Shown: one piece after another, positions 1-7,920 of the stretch
Layout: the number at the start of each line of letters is the position of its first letter
Position numbering within the stretch: the first letter of the stretch is position 1
Origin: Microcoleus sp. LEGE 07076
GTDB taxonomy: Bacteria > Cyanobacteriota > Cyanobacteriia > Cyanobacteriales > Microcoleaceae
Reading direction: 5' to 3'
Assembly: GCF_015207455.1 (NCBI RefSeq)
Contig: NZ_JADEWV010000031.1
Location: 1 to 45,041 of the forward strand
Length of the DNA: 45,041 bases
Program-made: the position numbers and the translations under genes
Notes under the pieces: generated by a model
What the model saw: only the letters and a program-made list of their open reading frames with translations
What the model was told of the DNA's origin: nothing
Database searches by the model: none

Positions 1-298
1 CTTCTAGGATTGCTTTGAGTTTTTTCACGCTCAATCGCTGTGCGGGGAAGTAATGAATGTCTCCAGCGATGAAACCGAGGTGGGGAAAAGTTGGGTCAAC
101 AATTCGCTCGCCGAGTTCAATCCAGCTATACTCGATGGGTTTGTAGGGTGCTCCCGGTCGAGCTAAAAAGCCTTGGACGTAGATTGCGCCCTCGGTGGCT
201 AATGCTGCTTTACAGGCGTTGTCAAAGCAATTTTTAGAGTTGCTTTTGATGCGAGTGGCGATTTCAATAGAAAGTGTCTCATCTAACAGTTCGCTCAT
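1..298 (-). CDS. Partial hypothetical protein (C-terminus outside window)
   Basis: An open frame on the minus strand starts with ATG at 298 and runs off the left edge after 99 codons. It begins MSELLDETLSIEIATRIK and contains GAIYVQGFLARPG and a GFIAGDIHYFPAQR segment. No signal peptide or membrane segment is visible. I do not recognise the family. The even composition and lack of internal stops support a real gene. The region upstream of its start holds an inverted-repeat element rather than another gene. Confidence 0.65.
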   Translation of the reverse strand, partial: MSELLDETLSIEIATRIKSNSKNCFDNACKAALATEGAIYVQGFLARPGAPYKPIEYSWIELGERIVDPTFPHLGFIAGDIHYFPAQRLSVKKLKAILE

Positions 299-344
299 AA
301 TCTCTTCTAGTTTTGCGTGCGACTAGATTGTAGCAAATCCGAGC

Positions 345-445
345 TAAGCTAATCAGCATTTAAATTGCATCTAAAATAATTAGACTCTAGTGGGGTGGGC
401 TTTGAGCATCACCCCAAATATGCAATTTAAATGCAGTACAGCTTA
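345..445. repeat. MITE-like element with terminal inverted repeats, family A, copy 1
   Basis: About 101 bp bounded by TAAGCT at the left and AGCTTA at the right. Inside these ends lie GCATTTAAATTGCAT (left) and ATGCAATTTAAATGC (right), giving imperfect terminal inverted repeats of about 26 bp. The interior holds a smaller GC-rich hairpin, GGGGTGGGC...CACCCC. Copies with the same ends are at 15736-15838 and 42017-42116, with single ends near 28326-28355 and 16118-16141. It carries no ORF, so any movement would need a transposase in trans (inference). Confidence 0.7.
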
Positions 446-715
446 TCTCCGAACACAAATAATGCAGGTAAGTGCGATCGTCCGTCAAATTCCGGTCTCC
501 TGGAGGTATAATTTGGCAAAGCAGAGGTGATAGGGAGTTTGTCGATCGGGCGTTGGTGCGGCCCTAGGGGCGATCGAACTTTTGTGGAATATTGTAAGTA
601 AATCACAAATTCGCGATCGAGTTTTAGCAATGCGTCGAGTTTTCCAGCATTACCAACAGGATTTAGGTTATATCATCATCTGTGCCAAAAAACAATCTTC
701 AGGGAGTCAAAATTT
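446..715. other. Intergenic stretch, no convincing gene
   Basis: About 270 bases between repeat element A and the decayed cupin gene. HIP1-like CGATCG cores are present. A 29-codon frame at 630-719 ends at an ATGA overlap with the old cupin start, but it has no recognisable domain. Nothing else is supported. Confidence 0.4.
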
Positions 716-1050
716 ATGACTACTACTCTTTTACCGCTGTAATCTTCAGCAATCCAACTCCGAGACACAATTGAATATCCCGCCGCCGGAGTGTCGAGCC
801 AAGTTTTAATCAAAGACAAGAATTGTCAGTACAATTTACTTTGTCTGGCCGCTGTTTCAGAAATTTCTGAACACAATTCGGCACGGAATGCCACAGTTAA
901 TGTAATCGAAGGAAAGGGAATTTTAACTTTGAAAGGTAAGGATATTGTCTTGGAACCGGGGTGTTTGTTTTCATGCCAGCCCGCACTCTCCACGCCTTGA
1001 AAGCTGAGGTAAATTTGGCATTTATCTTGACATTTTCGGAGCCTCATTAA
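716..1050 (+). pseudogene. Cupin-domain protein, inactivated by a nonsense codon and a frameshift
   Basis: Reading from ATG at 716 gives MTTTLLPL, then an in-frame TAA at 740-742. The same frame then continues with SSAIQLRDTIEYPAAGV and a cupin barrel: SEHNSARNATVNVIEGKG, then LKGKDIVLEPG. Near 959-962 one G appears to be missing. The barrel resumes in the next frame as VFVFMPARTLHALKAEVNL and ends at TAA 1048-1050. The restored product would be about 110 residues, normal for small single-domain cupins of cyanobacteria. Two independent lesions argue against sequencing error. It lies convergent to a Crp/Fnr regulator. I infer recent decay because the sequence is otherwise well preserved. Confidence 0.8.
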
Positions 1051-1069
1051 TGCTTTAAATCAAGCTAAA

Positions 1070-1168
1070 GTTCGTAGTGAGGACTTCAGTCCTCGATCTG
1101 AGGTTCGTAGTGAGGACTTCAGTCCTCTCCATACGGTTTGTAGTTAATCAGGACTAAAGTCCTTACTA
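1070..1168. repeat. Cluster of GGACTTCAGTCC palindromic repeats
   Basis: Two direct copies of TTCGTAGTGAGGACTTCAGTCCT (here in 1071-1127, each containing the palindrome GGACTNNAGTCC) are followed by an inverted relative carrying GGACTAAAGTCC and ACTACAAACCG. The same unit recurs at 23300-23330 and 36318-36446. Lying between convergent genes, it could fold and act as a bidirectional terminator, but the dispersed copies mark it as a repeat family. Confidence 0.7.
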
Positions 1169-1175
1169 CAAACCG

Positions 1176-1877
1176 TTAATCTATTTCTTCTCCCGAGGCG
1201 ATGTCCTCCAATTTTTGCCAATCCAACACCGCAATTTTACCGCCTCGACTGTAGGATACAACCGACTTGAGTTTTTTAAACAACCGCACGCATTCTTCAT
1301 AAGTGATGCCAATACTGCGAGCAATTTGATAGTAGGGCAAACGTTTTTCTAAAAATACACTATTCTCGGTAATTTTTGTATTTTGCTCGATCGCAAAGTA
1401 ATGAATAAATCTGGCCAGCCGCACGATCGCCCTTTCCGACACCAAACCGTGCACTGTCTCGTGCAATTGCTGCAACCGCTGGTTGAAAACCGCCAATATT
1501 CGTAAAGCAATCTCAGGATTTTCTCGAATTGCTGCTAGCAAAAAATCCCGTTCTGTGGTAAGAACTTGCACCTCAGTTTCTGCCGTCACCGTTGCCGGGG
1601 CCATTCCGTTACCCACCAAACCGGGTGCGGCAAACATATCTCCCGGAAACAAAGTGCGGAGAATTGTTTCTTTGCCCGCCGCCCCGATTTTTGTCACCTG
1701 CAGCGAACCGATCGAAAGAGTGTATAATTTTTCGGGGATGCGATCGCCCTCATACATCACAACTTCTCCCTGTCGGTAAGTCCGAACTGCTGTGTGTTCT
1801 TGCAATCGTTCCAATTCAGTTCGGTTTAAGCTGGCAAATATCCCTATTTCGGCTAGTTGCTCGACAGTTGCTTTCAT
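1176..1877 (-). CDS. Crp/Fnr family transcriptional regulator
   Basis: 233 residues, the usual size for Crp/Fnr proteins. Residues about 10-120 form the cyclic-nucleotide-binding-type beta barrel: FASLNRTELERLQEH, YRQGEVVMYEGD, GSLQVTKIG, LFPGDMFAAPGLVG. A dimerisation helix at about 125-155 follows (LQQLHETVHGLVSERAIVRLARF). The C-terminal winged helix at about 165-220 contains LPYYQIARSIGITYEECVRL as the recognition-helix region. There is no N-terminal cysteine cluster, so it is not an Fe-S FNR. The ligand cannot be named from sequence. It is divergent from the nuclease-like gene that starts at 1923, and the short shared gap could hold an autoregulatory site. Confidence 0.88.
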   Translation of the reverse strand: MKATVEQLAEIGIFASLNRTELERLQEHTAVRTYRQGEVVMYEGDRIPEKLYTLSIGSLQVTKIGAAGKETILRTLFPGDMFAAPGLVGNGMAPATVTAETEVQVLTTERDFLLAAIRENPEIALRILAVFNQRLQQLHETVHGLVSERAIVRLARFIHYFAIEQNTKITENSVFLEKRLPYYQIARSIGITYEECVRLFKKLKSVVSYSRGGKIAVLDWQKLEDIASGEEID

Positions 1878-1922
1878 AGATTTAACTCTACCCGATCCGA
1901 GTCCATTGAGAGTATAGTAACG

Positions 1923-2432
1923 GTGAATTCAGAATATATCGAGAACAGCAGAGCCATCTACGAAAATGCAGAACCAGAATATCGGCGCTATTATTTTGAT
2001 GAGATAGCTGGCGGATTTGTGCTAATTCACCAACAACACAATCTTAATAATTCGGAAATCTTTCTGGCTGAAGTTTTGGCTAAAATAGGGAAGAGAGTTA
2101 GAATGTTGAGCGAGGAAGCAGCAGAGGGTGTCAGAACGCCAGATGCTGAGATTGACGGTGAGATTTGCGAATTTAAGGAGTTGACAAAATCTACTAAAAA
2201 CATCAGATATCGACTTCAAGAAGGTATCAGTAGGGCAAAAAATCAAGGTGCAACAGCCGTTATTATTCACATCAACCGAGAAACCTACGAGTTTTGGAAG
2301 ATAAATGACGGCATCAGAAAAGCTTTTTATTGGGACGAAAGACAACTGATTCAGACTATTATATTAGTATTCAATAGCGAAGAAGTTCAAGAAATTACTA
2401 GGGAGGAATGGGAAAATGGAAGACGTTTTTAA
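1923..2432 (+). CDS. PD-(D/E)XK-like nuclease related to CdiA C-terminal toxin domains
   Basis: A GTG at 1923 is the most plausible start, giving 169 residues. The longer frame from TTG 1857 would run into the divergent regulator. The core matches the layout of CDI tRNase-type toxins (CdiA_C family, from memory): a helix ILNNSE-like with [16 protein letters not shown], then the acidic site [16 protein letters not shown], in which D and the E-x-K triad fit PD-(D/E)XK catalysis, then a basic helix [20 protein letters not shown]. The gene is AT-rich compared with the thiG core next door. Its last 17 bases overlap the next ORF, so the two are translationally coupled. That is typical of toxin-immunity or toxin-antitoxin pairs. 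The function as a toxin is inferred. Confidence 0.6.
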   Translation: MNSEYIENSRAIYENAEPEYRRYYFDEIAGGFVLIHQQHNLNNSEIFLAEVLAKIGKRVRMLSEEAAEGVRTPDAEIDGEICEFKELTKSTKNIRYRLQEGISRAKNQGATAVIIHINRETYEFWKINDGIRKAFYWDERQLIQTIILVFNSEEVQEITREEWENGRRF

Positions 2433-3447
2433 TGAATTTGAAGAAGTTATACAAACAGGCATAAAAAATAATATCTCGCGAGATGCTAAATTAATTACAA
2501 TTGGGCAAATTATTTATGCAGTTACGCGCGATGAGCTGACAAATGAAGAAGGTTGGAAGCTTGAAGAGATGATGGGCGGCAGAACACAGTGGGAAGAGGC
2601 CCTTGAGTACAGCATTTTTGGCTATCCAGTAGATACAGCAACTCCACCTTTAGACAAACCTCTGGTGATTGCCGGCAAAACTTTTCATTCTCGGTTGATG
2701 ACGGGGACGGGAAAATATCGCAGCATTGCAGAAATGCAGCAAAGCGTCAACGCTAGCAGGTGCGAAATTGTGACTGTAGCTGTGCGGCGAGTGCAGACAA
2801 ATGCTCCCGGTCATGAAGGATTGGCGGAGGCTCTGGATTGGACTAAAATTTGGATGCTGCCCAATACTGCTGGCTGTCAAACTGCCGATGAGGCGATTAG
2901 AGTGGCTCGTTTGGGCCGGGAAATGGCGAAACTTTTAGGGCAAGAAGACAATAATTTTGTCAAACTAGAAGTGATTCCCGATGCTAAATATTTGCTGCCC
3001 GATCCGATCGGCACTTTGGAAGCTGCAGAAAAATTAGTCAAAGAAGGTTTTGCCGTTTTACCTTACATCAATGCCGATCCCCTGCTGGCAAAACGCCTAG
3101 AAGAAGTGGGTTGTGCGACTGTCATGCCTTTAGGTTCGCCCATCGGTTCCGGGCAAGGGATCAACAATGCCGCCAACATTCAAATAATTATTGATACGGT
3201 AAAAGTTCCTGTGGTAGTGGATGCCGGGATCGGCACCCCCAGCGAGGCCGCGCTAGCAATGGAAATGGGAGCAGATGCCCTGTTGATTAATTCGGCAATC
3301 GCCAATGCCAAAAATTCCCCAGCAATGGCAAAAGCAATGGGAATGGCGGCAGAAGCAGGGCGTTTGGCGTACTTAGCGGGAAGAATGCCGGTCAAAGATT
3401 ACGCGATCGCCTCTTCTCCCCAAACAGGTACTGTCACCTCAAAATAA
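2416..3447 (+). CDS. thiG: Thiazole synthase ThiG with unusual N-terminal extension
   Basis: 343 residues, against about 255-260 for ordinary ThiG. Residues from about 79 ([12 protein letters not shown]) to the end are a complete thiazole synthase, a TIM barrel that forms the thiamine thiazole phosphate from DXP, dehydroglycine and ThiS-thiocarboxylate. The Schiff-base lysine is visible in [11 protein letters not shown] (Lys183 here). Phosphate-binding loops [12 protein letters not shown] and [12 protein letters not shown] are intact. Residues 1-75 ([19 protein letters not shown] onward) are unrelated to ThiG. They are AT-rich and start inside the upstream nuclease gene. In many cyanobacteria the domain N-terminal to ThiG is ThiO (glycine oxidase), which is absent here. 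No good internal start exists near residue 79, so the chimera is probably what is translated. Confidence 0.85.
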   Translation: MEDVFNEFEEVIQTGIKNNISRDAKLITIGQIIYAVTRDELTNEEGWKLEEMMGGRTQWEEALEYSIFGYPVDTATPPLDKPLVIAGKTFHSRLMTGTGKYRSIAEMQQSVNASRCEIVTVAVRRVQTNAPGHEGLAEALDWTKIWMLPNTAGCQTADEAIRVARLGREMAKLLGQEDNNFVKLEVIPDAKYLLPDPIGTLEAAEKLVKEGFAVLPYINADPLLAKRLEEVGCATVMPLGSPIGSGQGINNAANIQIIIDTVKVPVVVDAGIGTPSEAALAMEMGADALLINSAIANAKNSPAMAKAMGMAAEAGRLAYLAGRMPVKDYAIASSPQTGTVTSK

Positions 3448-3528
3448 ATTCCCGAACTTAAGGGCTGCACTTTGATAGCATTTTTTTGGTAAAGTGGTGG
3501 CAATCAAAAATATAGAGGATTGGTGACG

Positions 3529-3696
3529 ATGCCTTATACTACCGAAGAAGACGGACGCTTGAACAACTTTGCCAAAGAGCCGAAAATGTACGGCGCCGAA
3601 CCTCCCAACCAGAACCAGCAGCGGAACTATATCATCCTGGGTATTGCAGCAGTTCTGTTAATAGTCGGTTTGGTTTATGTGGCTGCTTCGGTGTGA
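3529..3696 (+). CDS. psb34: Photosystem II assembly protein Psb34 (Ssl1498 family)
   Basis: A 55-residue ORF starts at ATG 3529 with a GAGG ribosome-binding site about 8-10 bases upstream. It opens MPYTTEEDGRLNNFAKEPKM, the hallmark N-terminus of the Ssl1498/Psb34 family. A proline- and glutamine-rich linker follows, then one membrane helix, YIILGIAAVLLIVGLVYVAA. Psb34 is a single-span thylakoid protein that joins photosystem II assembly intermediates. It resembles Hlip N-termini but lacks the chlorophyll-binding motif. The gene stands alone between thiG and a gene-poor stretch. Confidence 0.9.
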   Translation: MPYTTEEDGRLNNFAKEPKMYGAEPPNQNQQRNYIILGIAAVLLIVGLVYVAASV

Positions 3697-4235
3697 ACTA
3701 AGTAAGTCGGCGTGAATATTTATCGTTGCGATCGGCTTCAGGCACTCGGCACTCGGCAGTTGCGCTTGATAGAAAGCGCGCGATCGACATTTCATTACAC
3801 AGTGCTGTTTATTTGCGCCTTTCTACTTGCAGCACATTAACTGTTAAGCAGTACGATGCTGGCTTCCCCATTCAACGGCAACCGCCAAGGGCAGCATTAG
3901 ACTTGCCTCCATAGTGTTTTGGTCTTGCATTGCCTCCAATGGCTGACTAAGCAACGAGACGCAACCCCCTGGCTTTAGACATGGGGAGAAGTCGGCAGCG
4001 GTTTCAACCGCCTTCAATATTTGTTGGTATAATTCCAGCAGCAAGTAAGAATAACCATCTGCGTGTTGAAACAACCTAGTGCGGTGCAATCCCGGCGTAA
4101 GGACATATCCGACTTGATTCGGAATAATGAAATTTCTGAAGAATCCTCGTACCCGATCGGGCGACGAGTGTCAAGCCCACCACCCGATCGAGCGGAGGAG
4201 GGGTTTTTAACGATTTCCCCCCTTTTCCTTCTCCT
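3697..4235. other. Intergenic stretch with a possible IS200/IS605 right-end remnant
   Basis: No convincing gene in 540 bases. At about 3966-3990 the sequence CCCCTGGCTTTAGACATGGGG resembles the subterminal hairpin found downstream of tnpB at IS200/IS605 right ends, but no tnpA or tnpB coding sequence is next to it. A GCGGTTTCAACCGCC repeat follows at about 4000-4014 and recurs near 15850 and 15965. The assignment to a mobile element remnant is tentative. Confidence 0.3.
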
Positions 4236-5513
4236 CTAAAAATCCCTCAATTGAGCAGTTGTCACGGCAACTTCCTTAATCACCGAACCGCGGCGCACCT
4301 TCAGCTTCAGAACTTGACCGATTTCGCTGTTTTCCACAAAATTTTGCAATTGTTCCGCCTCAGTCACTTTCTCGCCGTCAATTTGAACTATGACATCCCC
4401 CTGGCGAATCCCGGCTTTTTCGGCCGGCGTATTTTGCACCACTCGCATCACTAACACCCCTTTAACTTCCGGCACAATCAAAGCAGCATTGGGGTCAGAA
4501 TTATTCTCTCGGGCGATTTCAGGAGTCAATGCAATCATTTGAATCCCCAAAAACGGATGGCTGACTTGTTCTCCCTTGACTAACTGCGCGTAGATGGCCT
4601 TGGCTTTGTCGATCGGAATTGCAAAGCCAATACCCATCGCATCGGCTCGAATCGCAGTGTTAATCCCAATCACTTCTCCTCTGCTGTTTAACAGCGGGCC
4701 CCCGGAATTGCCGGGATTGATGGCGGCGTCGGTTTGAATGAAATCGAGCCGCTTGTCGGGAATGCCGACGGCTGCACTGGAGCGTTTGATGGTGCTGATA
4801 ATGCCCAAGGTGACAGTGTTGTCAAATCCGAGGGGGTTCCCCACAGCGATCGCCCAATCTCCTACTTTCACCGCATCGGAATCTCCCAGGGTTGCGGCAG
4901 GCAAGTTGGCTTGCTTGGTATCAATTTTGACAACAGCCAAATCTGTTACTTCGTCAGTACCTTGGACTTCTCCTGGAAATGTCCGCCCGTCGTTTAAGGT
5001 GACAGTCACTCGATCGGCTTTGTCAACTACGTGAGCGTTGGTTAAAACAATCCCGCTTTTGTCAATGATGAAGCCGGAACCTTGACCGCGCAACCGTTCT
5101 TGTCTGGGGGTCACGCTCCGCATATCTTCTCCCAAAAATCTGCGGAAGAATGGGTCTTCCATTAACGGGTCGATGTTGCGGTTGACTGTGCGTTCGGTAT
5201 CAATACGAACAACTGCCGGCCCGACTCGATCGACTGCCGCCGTCACAAAACTGCCAGTATCCGCCGGCAGTTCCGGACTCCGCAGCGCTAACAGTTGCGG
5301 ATTCCCGGCGGTGGCTGGGAAGCTCTGGGATTGTACTTTCTGCACGGCTGTTTCGGGCTGTTTCCCAGAGTTGGGCGGATTTTTGCCCTCAGTTGCCAAA
5401 ACGGGTGCAGCATCGATCGAGAGAGCACTCAGGGCGATCGTCATTCCTAAAATTAGGGCGAACCAACGAGCACCGGTGCCGGGTGCGGGGCGAAAAAACT
5501 TAAATAGTCGCAT
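4236..5513 (-). CDS. Deg/HtrA serine protease with PDZ domain
   Basis: 425 residues. An N-terminal hydrophobic segment (about 15-38) with a following alanine-rich site suggests export to the periplasm or thylakoid lumen. The trypsin-like domain carries His161 (VLTNAHVVD), Asp191 (TDLAVVKID) and Ser270 ([11 protein letters not shown]), the full catalytic triad. One PDZ domain covers about 320-415 ([32 protein letters not shown]). A single PDZ matches the cyanobacterial HhoA/HhoB/HtrA group, which removes damaged or misfolded envelope proteins. I cannot tell which of the three paralogues this is. It is divergent from the InrS-type regulator. Confidence 0.93.
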   Translation of the reverse strand: MRLFKFFRPAPGTGARWFALILGMTIALSALSIDAAPVLATEGKNPPNSGKQPETAVQKVQSQSFPATAGNPQLLALRSPELPADTGSFVTAAVDRVGPAVVRIDTERTVNRNIDPLMEDPFFRRFLGEDMRSVTPRQERLRGQGSGFIIDKSGIVLTNAHVVDKADRVTVTLNDGRTFPGEVQGTDEVTDLAVVKIDTKQANLPAATLGDSDAVKVGDWAIAVGNPLGFDNTVTLGIISTIKRSSAAVGIPDKRLDFIQTDAAINPGNSGGPLLNSRGEVIGINTAIRADAMGIGFAIPIDKAKAIYAQLVKGEQVSHPFLGIQMIALTPEIARENNSDPNAALIVPEVKGVLVMRVVQNTPAEKAGIRQGDVIVQIDGEKVTEAEQLQNFVENSEIGQVLKLKVRRGSVIKEVAVTTAQLRDF

Positions 5514-5729
5514 AGCGTCAATCTTTGTTAGTCTGGGTTAGTCTGGTAAAGGTGTGCGATCGTCCGGGCTCAATAATCTGCCACTATGAAGATCCTAAAT
5601 ATATTTAGACAATTAGAATAGATGAGTCAGCAGCCCGGACAAATTCAACATATTTTCAATTTTAACTGGAAAAATTTCCCTAGTAAGGTCAGTTTCACAA
5701 AACAATGCGACAGTAGGCCCGCGACCCCA

Positions 5730-5742
5730 ATTCCTAGGGAAT
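5730..5742. promoter_or_regulatory. ATTCCTAGGGAAT near-palindrome upstream of the CsoR/InrS gene
   Basis: A 13-bp inverted repeat with a single central base lies about 42 bases before the preferred ATG of the metal-sensing repressor. CsoR/RcnR/InrS proteins usually bind G/C-tract palindromes in their own promoters, so an operator role is plausible. If it is an operator, that would favour the downstream start at 5784. Confidence 0.3.
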
Positions 5743-5783
5743 CAATACATTCCCCATCTAAAATCTCAAATGGTATAACCCCA

Positions 5784-6137
5784 ATGATTCTATCTGATAC
5801 TTCTACTGACAAATCCTTGCCCTCAAATCCCCACCACCATCACGACAATGAATCAGCCCACCCTCACCATCACGATGAAGAATCGATGCGACGGCTGGTA
5901 AATCGCTTGTCTCGGATTGAAGGACACGTCCGCGGCATTAAAACAATGGTGCAAGAAAACCGTCCCTGTCCCGAAGTTCTCGTACAAGTTGCTGCGGTTC
6001 GAGGAGCCCTCGATCGCGTAGCGAGAATCATCCTTGACGAACATTTAACAGAGTGCATTGCTAGAGCGGCGAAACAAGGCAACATCGATACAGAAATAGA
6101 AGAGTTGAAAGCGGCTTTGGATCGGTTTTTGCCTTAA
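5784..6137 (+). CDS. Metal-sensing CsoR/RcnR-family repressor, InrS-like (nickel)
   Basis: 117 residues from ATG 5784. A longer in-frame start at 5622 adds 54 residues with no family resemblance. The N-terminus is histidine-rich (NPHHHHDNESAHPHHHDEES), as in Synechocystis InrS. The all-helical DUF156 core follows: RRLVNRLSRIEGHVRGIKTM, with Cys62 (NRPCPEV), His87 and Cys91 (LDEHLTECI). The Cys-25-His-4-Cys spacing equals that of the known nickel ligands of InrS. The protein would repress a metal exporter in the absence of Ni(II). No exporter gene is adjacent, so the target is elsewhere or it is self-regulated. The metal assignment is inferred from the ligand pattern. Confidence 0.85.
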   Translation: MILSDTSTDKSLPSNPHHHHDNESAHPHHHDEESMRRLVNRLSRIEGHVRGIKTMVQENRPCPEVLVQVAAVRGALDRVARIILDEHLTECIARAAKQGNIDTEIEELKAALDRFLP

Positions 6138-6182
6138 TCGCTGCTGATTTTTACATTATAACAAAACCTGCAAGTCAGACAA

Positions 6183-6194
6183 AACTTGCAAGTT
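6183..6194. repeat. AACTTGCAAGTT perfect palindrome
   Basis: A 12-bp perfect palindrome in the 250-base gap after the CsoR-type gene, preceded by a related CTGCAAGT. It may be part of a weak terminator or an operator. Nothing decides between them. Confidence 0.3.
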
Positions 6195-6387
6195 ATAAGT
6201 TATGGCGCATTTTTTAAGCATCTTTCTTTAAAAAACGGGGAAAAAGCGTTAAATCTTCTCCCCCTCGCTCGATCGACACCACGCATAATTTATACCAATT
6301 CTCCTGCCTTCATGTAACAGTAACAGCAGGCTGTGTCGCCGGCAGAAAATCCCTCACTCAATAAAAATCGACCACCTATGGCACTGT

Positions 6388-6825
6388 CTAGACTTTTGTC
6401 AGCTTGGCTTTTAGCTGATATCTGACTGTTGCGTAAACAGCTTTATAGGAAGCCTCAATACTGTATTCCTGCTGCAACCACTCTTGAATTTCTCCGTAGC
6501 TTTTAAAGCCTTTCTGCGGGTCGCTGAGGCGCATTGCCAAACTAGCGCGGGCTAGAGGAGGAATCGCAGGCTTGCGCCCGCCGCTGTGCTTTGTTTCCAG
6601 GAGTCCTTCAATTCCTTCAGATCGGTACTTTCTCAGCCACCGCTGCACTGTAATTCGGTTTACCCCGATCGTCATTGCCAATTCTTTAACCGTCTTAACG
6701 TGACAAGTCTTGAACAAGTAAAGTGCTTGAATTTTTTGAAAGCCGCTTGCAGTTTTTTGTTCGTTTAACAAGCTTTTCAGTTCTTCAATTGTCTCCGTGA
6801 TGCTAATTTTACATACTCCAGCCAT
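6388..6825 (-). CDS. IS630-type transposase N-terminal part (orfA), orphan
   Basis: 145 residues containing two DNA-binding units: a helix-turn-helix at about 40-75 (TVKELAMTIGVNRITVQRWL) and a winged-helix segment from about 95-140 (KGFKSYGEIQEWLQQEY, SYKAVYATVRYQLKAKL). This is the N-terminal architecture of IS630/Tc1-like transposases. The DDE catalytic half, normally downstream in a second frame, is absent. The frame stops right after KAKLTKV, and the next 250 bases code for nothing similar. It is either a remnant or a free-standing HTH protein. The frame itself is intact. Confidence 0.65.
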   Translation of the reverse strand: MAGVCKISITETIEELKSLLNEQKTASGFQKIQALYLFKTCHVKTVKELAMTIGVNRITVQRWLRKYRSEGIEGLLETKHSGGRKPAIPPLARASLAMRLSDPQKGFKSYGEIQEWLQQEYSIEASYKAVYATVRYQLKAKLTKV

Positions 6826-7920
6826 ACCAATTACCTCACGATTTGCGTTCTACAATAGCTTTGTTTGAAAAGGGAGCAAAATCTGCCCCATCCTAAACGC
6901 TCGCCTTTTGTTTGCTAAAAAAGCAATACACTAGCGAGCTCAATTAAACTTTTTCAGTCCAGGACTTACTTAAACGAGCGCAAGCCGTTTCTTTGTTTAG
7001 CCTGGAGCAATGACTGCTACCAAGTTTTTTCTGGTAAAAAACCTGATTTGTTTGTCACTTTTGTATTCGATCGCACAAGCCTCATGGTGAACTGATATCA
7101 GTTCACCGTTCGACTGCTACATTGGGTGCAATAGTTGACTTTTAAGGAATACCATTGATTCTCTTTTTACTAAACACATATCATGGTTTTCCTGGTGCTT
7201 GTTGGTAACTTTTGTGCAGGTATTGGCAACTTTTAATCATTAGCCTCTAGTAAACAGGCTTGGTCTGCACGCCAGCGATCGAAATTTTACACATACATTT
7301 CCCTGTACCCAGAAGTGCTTTTCTGGCTGTCGCTGTGCGATAAATCCTGGGACATTAGGACTTTCATCAGCCTGAATAGGTCGCGTCAAGTGACGCTGCA
7401 ACCGACTTTCCTGCCCCGAGCAGGTCTCTGTAAAACTACTCGAACGATCATTCGTTTTTTGAGTAAAACACGCAGGCGGTGGAATTGTCAATTTCCCTCA
7501 GTACAGTACCACTATCTGCTATTTTTTTGGATCTGTCGTGATCGAAACAGTTGTTTATGTGTGATCATACTAACATTAATTGGCGATCTTTATCACACCG
7601 CTACTCCCTCAACTCAGAAACATACAAAAAGTTATGGCTTCGATCGCACTTTCGAGCTAAAATCTATTGATTTAGTTGCCAAGTGCGATCGACCTGGTTG
7701 TGAAAAATTTTTAATTGTTATTTTAATTCACAGCAAAATATCGTATAGTTTCGTCCTTCACCCTCGCCAAACCATCTAATTTATTCTCAAACCTTGCAGG
7801 TTGAGGGAACTCTCAGGCTGGGTGTGAATGTGTCAGCGTCTAAAATCTCAAATGGCAGAACATCCGGTGCAACCAGCAAGCGGACAGTATTCTGCATTTA
7901 AAAGGTGTAGAGAAGCCACA
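6826..7920. other. Gene-poor stretch of about 1.1 kb with a 22-bp perfect palindrome
   Basis: No ORF here looks real. The longest frames, at 7315-7779 (plus) and 7240-7491 (minus), have no recognisable motif and improbable composition. Positions 7086-7107 form a perfect 22-bp palindrome, GGTGAACTGATATCAGTTCA plus CC. TGTGATC at about 7559 and TATCACA near 7590 resemble half-sites for Crp-type regulators but lie too far apart for one site. Confidence 0.4.

Noticed and set aside
630-719. 29-codon frame ending in an ATGA overlap with the cupin start
   Set aside because: Too short, not recognised, and its downstream partner is a pseudogene.
427-1047. Minus-strand frames at 427-630 and 826-1047
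   Set aside because: They lie antisense to the repeat-bearing leader and to the decayed cupin gene, which explains the sequence better.
5622-5783. Long start of the CsoR/InrS protein
   Set aside because: The extra 54 residues lack family resemblance and would translate through a probable operator. ATG 5784 gives the usual His-rich start.
7315-7779. 154-codon plus-strand frame
   Set aside because: No recognisable domain, odd composition, no ribosome-binding site, and it lies in a gene-poor region. The overlapping minus-strand frame 7240-7491 is no better.
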